Assembly (NCBI GenBank): GCA_002778195.1
Contig: PCDI01000007.1
Span: 529,735-593,734 of the forward strand
Origin: Raffaelea ambrosiae
Lineage: Eukaryota; Ascomycota; Sordariomycetes; Ophiostomatales; Ophiostomataceae
Direction of reading: 5' to 3'
Length of the DNA stretch: 64,000 nt
Below, piece after piece: positions 61,201-64,000 of the stretch (position 1 is its first letter; each line of letters opens with the position of its first letter). The notes under the pieces are model-generated. The model had not been told where the DNA came from. It did not search any database and was given only the letters and a program-made list of their open reading frames with translations. The translations under genes and the position numbers were made by a program.

Positions 61201-63001
61201 TATGTGTGCGTATCTACGTGTATCTACGTGTGTGTGTGTGTGTGCGTGTGTTCCCTTCATTGTGGGTGCCCTTGCTGCGTTGTCCACTTCGTGCCTGTCG
61301 GCTTCGTCCTGCAGGTCAGGTACGAGTTCGTTGCGTTGGTATCGCCAGCTGGCCTGAGGGAGCCCTTGACTGGTGTGCGTTCCGATCGTGCTCCGGAGAA
61401 AAAAAAAATCACGAGAGCGCGCGAGAACAATAGGAGGCGCGAGACAAAGAGACTTGGAGATTGCCGAGGGGGAAAGAAAGTGGGAGAAAGTGAAAAGGAG
61501 ACCAGGAGAGACATGCAGGGACGCTCTAGCAACCAGTCAGACCCAACAGCATACACAGTACTCGTACATGAAGAGATACTCGTACATGTAGGTTACGGGG
61601 CGCAGGGGCGCAGTAGGAGACGATGCCAGGGCTGTCTCGGCTACGAGCTCGCTAGCTAGGGGGTGGTAGTGATCCGTAGAGGTGCATCCTTCCTGGAATA
61701 CATACATAGTAGCTACTAGTTCGAGCTCGCAGTCTACTATTTGTAGGAAAGAAGGAAAAAGAAACGAAAGGCGACGGCCAGAGGGAAAAGCAAAGAAGAA
61801 GAGGAGCAAAGTAACACTGCAGATCGGGGCGGCGGCAGGGGAAAGTGGACTCTTTGGGGTGGTGTCTTTTTTTGGGTTGTGTTTCTTTTCCTCTCTTCCC
61901 ATTTTTTGCCTCGTACCTACTTAGCTCTGTATGGCGTTCCATTTTATGGAGCAACGACCATCGTATGTGCAGCATGGGCTGGAAAAACAAAAGAAGAATG
62001 AGAAAAGCAAAGAGAGCAGAAAAGCAAAGAAACGAAAAATAAAAAATGCTATGTAAAAAAATAATAATAATTGAAAATTGGGCTACTACGAGTACAGAGT
62101 AACTAGTTAGTACACACAAAATACAGATATGTGATTGTATGGCAATTGCCCATGTTTGGGAAGTCAGACATTTAGAAACACGACCATCCCTGTTGCTTTT
62201 TCTCCCTTCCATCCTTTTTTTTCTTTTCTATTAGTTGCCGTTAAGATTCTTTCCCATCCTTCTCTCCCTTTTTTTTTGGGTTTGTGTCTCCCTCATCTCC
62301 TACGGGTCAATCGTCTTCTCCAACTTTTCCTGTCCTTGTCTCGATTCTCTTTTGGTCTGGCCTAGTCAGCGGGAACTTGCAAACGGTCACGCCAACAACG
62401 TCTAGCGGAGTATGGAGAGAGAGAGAGTAAGGGAGGGGAGTGAGAGACAATAGGAAGGTAAGCCGGTCGGAACAAAGTGTCAAAACGTCAGCTCACCCGT
62501 ATGCAAAGAATGTACGGAAGAAACGGATCCAACGGACAGCGGAAGCCAAGAGGCAAAGAGGTAAAAAGAGGGCCAAAGAAGAGAGGGACAAGAGCCAACG
62601 ACAATGGAGCCATGTCGAAGACGAAGAGGGAAGATCCCTGTTTGAGAGTAGCAGGTTCAGGGGGGGGAGGGGGGGGAGGCACTAACGGAAGACAGGGAAG
62701 AGACAGAGAGACACACAGGGAAAGAGCGGGAAAGCTGCTGCCCCCCCCCNGTCTGGCTGAGTCCAGGGGGGTGGAGGGGGGTGGACAATTCACCCAGCAG
62801 CCCCAGCAGCCCCAGCAGCAGCACCAGCCTGAGGACGAGCAGGGATCTGTGGGAACCAATCGACTGGGAAAGCTAAGATACCTTGACTAGCTGGGGAGAT
62901 CTTTTGTCCTAGCCAGAGACGAGCAAGGTCTTGTCGTTTGTGTCTAGCTCGTACATGGTAATTTGACTGACGCCAGAGGCTGCATCTGGGGCAGACGAGC
63001 A

Positions 63002-63020
63002 GGGGGGGGGGGGGGGGGGG
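63002..63020. repeat. G19 homopolymer
   Basis: Nineteen consecutive G followed by AGGAGGAGG. Confidence 0.9.
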
Positions 63021-64000
63021 AGGAGGAGGAGAGGTGACAGGGCCGTACGGTGAGCACCAACAGGGCAAGCGGGAAAGGTGAAGTCGACGGCCATCTACGG
63101 TGGGACTATCCTAGTCCTCCTTGTATCCTCGGTGGCCGTCCTCTGGCCCGGGACACGCATCACAGCCAGTCAACAGGGGGGTTGGTGGTGGCCGTGGTGG
63201 TGGTCGTGGCAGTGGTAGTGAGGAACCCGGGCACACACACACCTACGAACAGCTGCGGTTGACCTAGGGTTGTAGACGGCTAGCCCATCTTGCCAGCAGC
63301 ACAGGCAGCTCTGCGTTGTAGTTGCCGCGTACATAACGTTGGTGCGCTCTCGGGGACTGGGACGAGGACCGCCGAGCGTGTGGAGGTACCCGGCCTGTCC
63401 TGGGCCTGAAGGAAGAGCACGGAGCACACAGAGAGAGAGTGTGTGTGAGAGAGAATACTACGGTAATACATACATAGTAGTAGTAGTAGCTAACCACTCG
63501 TAGAGACAGGCACAAAGTGAGAGAAAAAGCGGACGGCTCCCCCCACCCGCGGCCACTGGGTTGGGTAGAGGCTAGCGGGCACCCCAAAAAAAAAGACGTA
63601 CTACTATGTATGTAGCTGCTACACTATGTATATCCCACACAATTAAGAAACAGGCCTCTTTGGTGTGTTTGTGGAGGGCAGGGGGGAGCCGTAGCGCAGC
63701 GGCAGGCGCGTCCGTTGTGGTGTGCCTCGACTTGTAGGTGGGTGCATCCATCGCAGCTAGTCATCAGCATGGGCGTGGACGAGGTGTCGGGAGGGGGGGG
63801 GACGAGGCACGGAGAAGACAATGGAACGCGCGAAGAGAATAGCCAGGAACAGGGGGAGCATGACGAGAATGCTCGTGAAACAAAAAAAGGTCGATTGCGA
63901 CAAAGGCATGGGGAAAGTCGGGGAGAACAGGAAGAGCCAGAGGAACAGACGACGAAATGGTCGCAAAGGTTGGACTTTTCTCGAGGGCATTCGGGAAAGC

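Larger units (their letters stand above)
42654..63610. repeat. Field of dispersed 9-mer TACATAGTA/TACTATGTA
   Basis: Exact copies start at 42654, 47473, 48207, 49039, 52465, 52597, 52985, 55679, 55890, 58260, 60199, 60539, 61703, 63471 and 63602, in both orientations. Two more lie at 147 and 361. I saw none between 0.4 and 42.6 kb, where the conserved genes are. Confidence 0.85.
53001..64000. other. Gene-poor region, third part
   Basis: Again no conserved gene to the end of the window. Contents are T/A homopolymers (53638, 53719, 54061, 55033, 59566), GT and CA repeats, a G19 run at 63002-63020, and an ambiguous base at 62750 after a C run. The dispersed 9-mer and 8-mer motifs are at their densest, and the frames found have no domain I recognise. 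Confidence 0.5.

Noticed and set aside
63681..63760. A-box-like TAGCGCAGCGG suggesting a tRNA gene
   Set aside because: No matching anticodon stem, no proper B box, and no acceptor-stem partner downstream.

Overview
The window is nuclear DNA of a filamentous ascomycete (Pezizomycotina). The Sordariomycete look of the GSK-3, Tom7 and cap-binding proteins suggests that class; I cannot place it to genus. Evidence for a fungus: short introns (mostly 55-170 bp) with GTANGT-type donors and CTAAC/TACTAAC branch sites, GC-rich third codon positions, and an ordinary set of conserved single-copy fungal genes. No prokaryotic operons, CRISPR arrays, rRNA or convincing tRNAs were seen.

Region 1 (about 0.6-39.4 kb) is gene-rich and holds eleven conserved housekeeping genes. 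In order: SEC8 (exocyst, minus), LTV1 (40S biogenesis, minus), LSG1 (60S biogenesis GTPase, plus), a SAC3/GANP mRNA-export scaffold (plus), ELP2 (Elongator WD40 subunit, minus), URM1 (tRNA-thiolation/urmylation modifier, plus), the large cap-binding subunit CBP80/NCBP1 (minus), GSK-3 kinase (minus), SF3B4/Hsh49 (minus), TOM7 (plus) and a mitochondrial FAD/folate-type carrier, FLX1-like (plus). I rebuilt exon structures by joining frames across splice sites. Every model except SAC3 closes exactly in frame from ATG to stop. TOM7 is only 53 codons over five exons.

Three divergent gene pairs share short promoters. LTV1/LSG1 both act in late ribosome-subunit maturation. ELP2/URM1 feed the two halves of the same wobble-uridine modification (mcm5 and s2 of U34). 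SF3B4/TOM7 are functionally unrelated. SAC3-ELP2 and URM1-CBP80 are convergent.

Region 2 (about 28.7-35.6 kb) is a 7-kb gene-free stretch upstream of GSK-3 with a CAGG tandem repeat and a patch of ambiguous bases. Region 3 (about 39.4-64 kb) is a much larger stretch in which I recognise no protein gene. It is rich in homopolymers, dinucleotide repeats and purine/pyrimidine-biased tracts. It carries many copies of two short motifs, TACATAGTA/TACTATGTA and TACGAGTA/TACTCGTA, far above chance. This is the most unexplained signal in the window. I did not find a clear new multi-gene system; the best leads are the dispersed motifs, the SAC3 5' end (alternative exon and duplicated peptide), and the possible Tom7 N-terminal extension.
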